The notes beneath the pieces were generated by a model. It worked only from the letters and a program-made list of their open reading frames with translations, did no database searches and was not told the DNA's origin. Both the position numbers and the translations under genes were made by a program. Positions 4,920 to 6,736 of a stretch of DNA of 6,736 nt are shown in pieces; within the stretch, counting starts at the first letter, position 1, and each line of letters begins with the position of its first letter. The stretch covers positions 1 to 6,736 of the forward strand of contig DMIY01000015.1 of NCBI GenBank assembly GCA_003457075.1. Direction: 5' to 3'. This DNA comes from Desulfotomaculum sp. (GTDB lineage Bacteria > Bacillota > Desulfotomaculia > Desulfotomaculales > Nap2-2B).

Positions 4920-6587
4920 GTGCAGATAAACAGGCATTACAGACATATACAGCGATACCGGAAAATTACAAGCGTTTTATTAAAACAAGGTTTTGGTTAT
5001 GTTTTATACCAGTGGGGGTTTTTGTCTTTTCCCGGGAAATTGTTGTTCAAAAAGAAGCCAGGAGCGGATCAACTTTCCCTGGCTGAAAGGATGCGCATGG
5101 CCCTGGCCGAGCTGGGGCCTACCTTTATTAAATTTGGCCAGATTTTAAGTACCAGGCAAGACCTGCTGCCACCTGATTATATTCACGAACTGGAGAAGCT
5201 GCAAGATGAGGCGCCTGCTTTCCCCTTTGTTCTGATCAAGAAACTGATCGAGCAGGAGTTAAAGCATCCTTTAGAGGAGCTTTTTACTTCTTTTGATCCT
5301 GAACCGCTGGCTGCTGCTTCGATCGGGCAGGTACACCGGGCCGTGCTGGCTGGTGGCCAGCAGGTGGTGGTTAAAGTGCAGCGCCCGAATATTGAAAAAG
5401 AAATTGAGACTGATCTGGAGATTCTGTACGAAGCAGCACGCCTTATTGAAAAACGCCTGGCCTGGGCAGAAACATATAGTTTTACCGGACTGGTAAAGGA
5501 ATTTGAGCGGGTAATTCATGAAGAAATGAATTACTATGCCGAAGGCCGGAATGCAGACATTTTCAAAAGAAATTTTTCCGGCAATCCTGATGTGCTTATT
5601 CCTACCGTATACTGGGAGTATTGCACCAGGAAAGTCTTAACCATGGAATACCTGAGCGGTATTAAGTTGAGTAAATTTCAGGAAATTGAGCGCTCTGGTC
5701 TGAGCCGGACGGAACTGGCACTGAAGCTGGCAGATATTATCTTTAAACAAATCTTGATTGACGGTTTTTTCCACGGCGATCCTCATCCGGGTAACATTGC
5801 GGTTCAGCCGGGTGGGAAAATTGTTTTTATGGATTTCGGCATGGTTGGGCATTTAAACGAGGAGAGCAAAAATATAGTCGGCGATTTAATGATGGCCTTG
5901 GTTGGTAAAGACGCCGGGAAGGTAATGAAGGCGACCCTGGCCCTGGGTATGGTTCCTAAAGGTGTAGATAAAAAAGTCCTACGCATGGACATTGAATTGC
6001 TGCAGAAAAAATATTACACTGTTTCTTTAGACCAGATTGGGTTAAGAGAAGCAATTGACGATATTATGGGCGTGGTTTTCAAGCACCATATCCATCTTTT
6101 GCCTGAGTTTGCACTCCTGGTAAAGGCGCTTTTGACGCTGGAAGGCATTGCCCAGGAACTGGCCCCGGGATTGAGCGTTGTTACTGCGGCTGAACCCTTT
6201 GCCAGAAAACTTCTTAAAGAGAGATACACTGCGCCGGAATTATCCAAAAGAACCTTCAAGAACCTGCAGGAATTTGGTGAAACAGTTTCCCTTTTACCTA
6301 AACGTGTTGCTCAACTTCTTGATCTGCTTCACGAGGGAGAACTGGGAATCAACCTGAAAGTAGAGCACTATTATCCTCAGAAAGAAGAGTTTTTCAACAG
6401 GGCAAATATCCTTATTAACCGGGTCGCCTTCAGTATAGTAATTGCTAGCCTGTTTACCGGTTCTGCCTTGTTGGCCGGGAACGGAAATTTTTTGCTGTGG
6501 AATATCCCGGTAGCCGAAACAGGGTTTGTAATGGCCGTAGTAATGAGTTTTCTTCTTTTGGTTTCTATCCTGCGTTCGGGCAAATAG
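4920..6587 (+). CDS. ubiB: UbiB/AarF/ABC1 atypical protein kinase-like ATPase
   Basis: A 555-residue membrane-anchored member of the UbiB (AarF, ABC1/ADCK/Coq8) family, close to the usual 540-560. Motifs: KFGQ (71-74) in the KxGQ extension that shields the active site, the Ala-rich loop AAAS (131-134), the nucleotide-binding Lys152 in VVVKVQRP, EEMNYYAEGRNA, the catalytic loop HGDPHPGN (285-292) and DFG (305-307). Two hydrophobic helices at about 502-523 and 537-552 form the C-terminal membrane anchor. Family members support isoprenoid-quinone synthesis or lipid handling through ATPase activity; in an anaerobe without ubiquinone the target would be menaquinone or another lipid, which is inference. 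All key residues are present, so it should be active. The start is a GTG with aaggtgg at 4906-4912, seven bases upstream. It follows the phasin gene by 32 bases. The symbol reflects family only. Confidence 0.9.
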   Translation: MQINRHYRHIQRYRKITSVLLKQGFGYVLYQWGFLSFPGKLLFKKKPGADQLSLAERMRMALAELGPTFIKFGQILSTRQDLLPPDYIHELEKLQDEAPAFPFVLIKKLIEQELKHPLEELFTSFDPEPLAAASIGQVHRAVLAGGQQVVVKVQRPNIEKEIETDLEILYEAARLIEKRLAWAETYSFTGLVKEFERVIHEEMNYYAEGRNADIFKRNFSGNPDVLIPTVYWEYCTRKVLTMEYLSGIKLSKFQEIERSGLSRTELALKLADIIFKQILIDGFFHGDPHPGNIAVQPGGKIVFMDFGMVGHLNEESKNIVGDLMMALVGKDAGKVMKATLALGMVPKGVDKKVLRMDIELLQKKYYTVSLDQIGLREAIDDIMGVVFKHHIHLLPEFALLVKALLTLEGIAQELAPGLSVVTAAEPFARKLLKERYTAPELSKRTFKNLQEFGETVSLLPKRVAQLLDLLHEGELGINLKVEHYYPQKEEFFNRANILINRVAFSIVIASLFTGSALLAGNGNFLLWNIPVAETGFVMAVVMSFLLLVSILRSGK

Positions 6588-6613
6588 ACCAGCATATTCT
6601 ATGAAAAGCGTAA

Positions 6614-6641
6614 GCGTCTACTTGCGGACGCAGATGTTTTT
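6614..6641 (+). terminator. Weak terminator candidate after the UbiB-family gene
   Basis: gcgtc (6614-6618) pairs with gacgc (6627-6631) around an eight-base loop, followed by a T5 run at 6637-6641. The stem is only five pairs and overlaps the 3' end of the convergent gene, so support is weak. Confidence 0.25.
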
Positions 6642-6736
6642 CCCCAGGTGCAGCAAGATTGCCGCCGCCAGCATGGCGGCAAAAATCAGCCCGAAGGTGA
6701 TCAGCGCAGAGGGCAGGAAGGGCCATAAGGATAGGT
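6618..6736 (-). CDS. C-terminal end of a putative membrane protein, partial
   Basis: On the minus strand an open frame enters from the window edge and ends at a TAG (6620-6618). The 39 visible residues include WPFLPSALITFGLIFAAMLA then AAILLHLGKNICVRK: one strongly hydrophobic helix followed by a positively charged tail, as expected for the last transmembrane segment of an inner-membrane protein. The family cannot be named from this piece. The gene converges on the UbiB-family gene, with 30 bases between their stop codons. Confidence 0.55.
   Translation of the reverse strand, partial: LSLWPFLPSALITFGLIFAAMLAAAILLHLGKNICVRK

Noticed and set aside
6661..6677. Hairpin gccgcc-agcat-ggcggc
   Set aside because: It falls inside the partial membrane-protein gene, where repeated Ala codons explain the symmetry, and no T tract follows.

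Overview
The window looks like a piece of chromosome from an anaerobic Firmicute, most plausibly a syntrophic or sulfate-reducing relative of Pelotomaculum or Desulfotomaculum. This is an inference from gene content: acyl-CoA catabolism genes, a one-domain starch-binding-type protein, and a phasin/UbiB-kinase pair. Shine-Dalgarno sites are strong (aggagg, ggaggt) and base composition is moderate. There is no rRNA, tRNA, CRISPR array or transposase.

Left part (1-3980): a catabolic segment reading rightward. It opens with a 5'-truncated metal-dependent amidohydrolase of the Amidohydro_2 group, closed by a near-perfect terminator hairpin (881-917). A 350-base gap follows. It holds a short open stretch (1023-1217) whose translation resembles the acyclic terpene utilisation AtuA/DUF1446 family, probably a gene remnant. 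Next come two adjacent acyl-CoA dehydrogenase genes, 24 bases apart, whose sequence motifs are complementary. This suggests one heteromeric enzyme acting on a CoA thioester. Directly behind the second gene, 3590-3980 reads as coding only if the frame is changed three times, so it is a decayed or mis-sequenced gene of unknown function.

Middle (3976-4600): a block of C-runs and G-runs made of a 19-base direct repeat plus two hairpins, lying between the decayed gene and a leftward gene. The leftward gene encodes a 99-residue CBM25-like carbohydrate-binding protein. Its ribosome binding site supports a start 18 codons inside the longest open frame. A divergent intergenic region of about 210 bases contains an extended -10 promoter reading rightward.

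Right part (4597-6587): a two-gene operon of a small phasin-family protein and a full-length UbiB/AarF/ABC1 atypical kinase with two C-terminal membrane helices. The kinase uses a GTG start. The last 120 bases hold the C-terminal end of a convergent leftward gene for a membrane protein.

The catabolic genes plausibly handle an acyl-CoA intermediate. The phasin/UbiB pair looks like an independent lipid- or quinone-related unit. No clearly novel defence or mobile system was found. The items most worth checking are the decayed gene, the Asn in place of the metal-binding Asp in the amidohydrolase, and the phasin/UbiB pairing.
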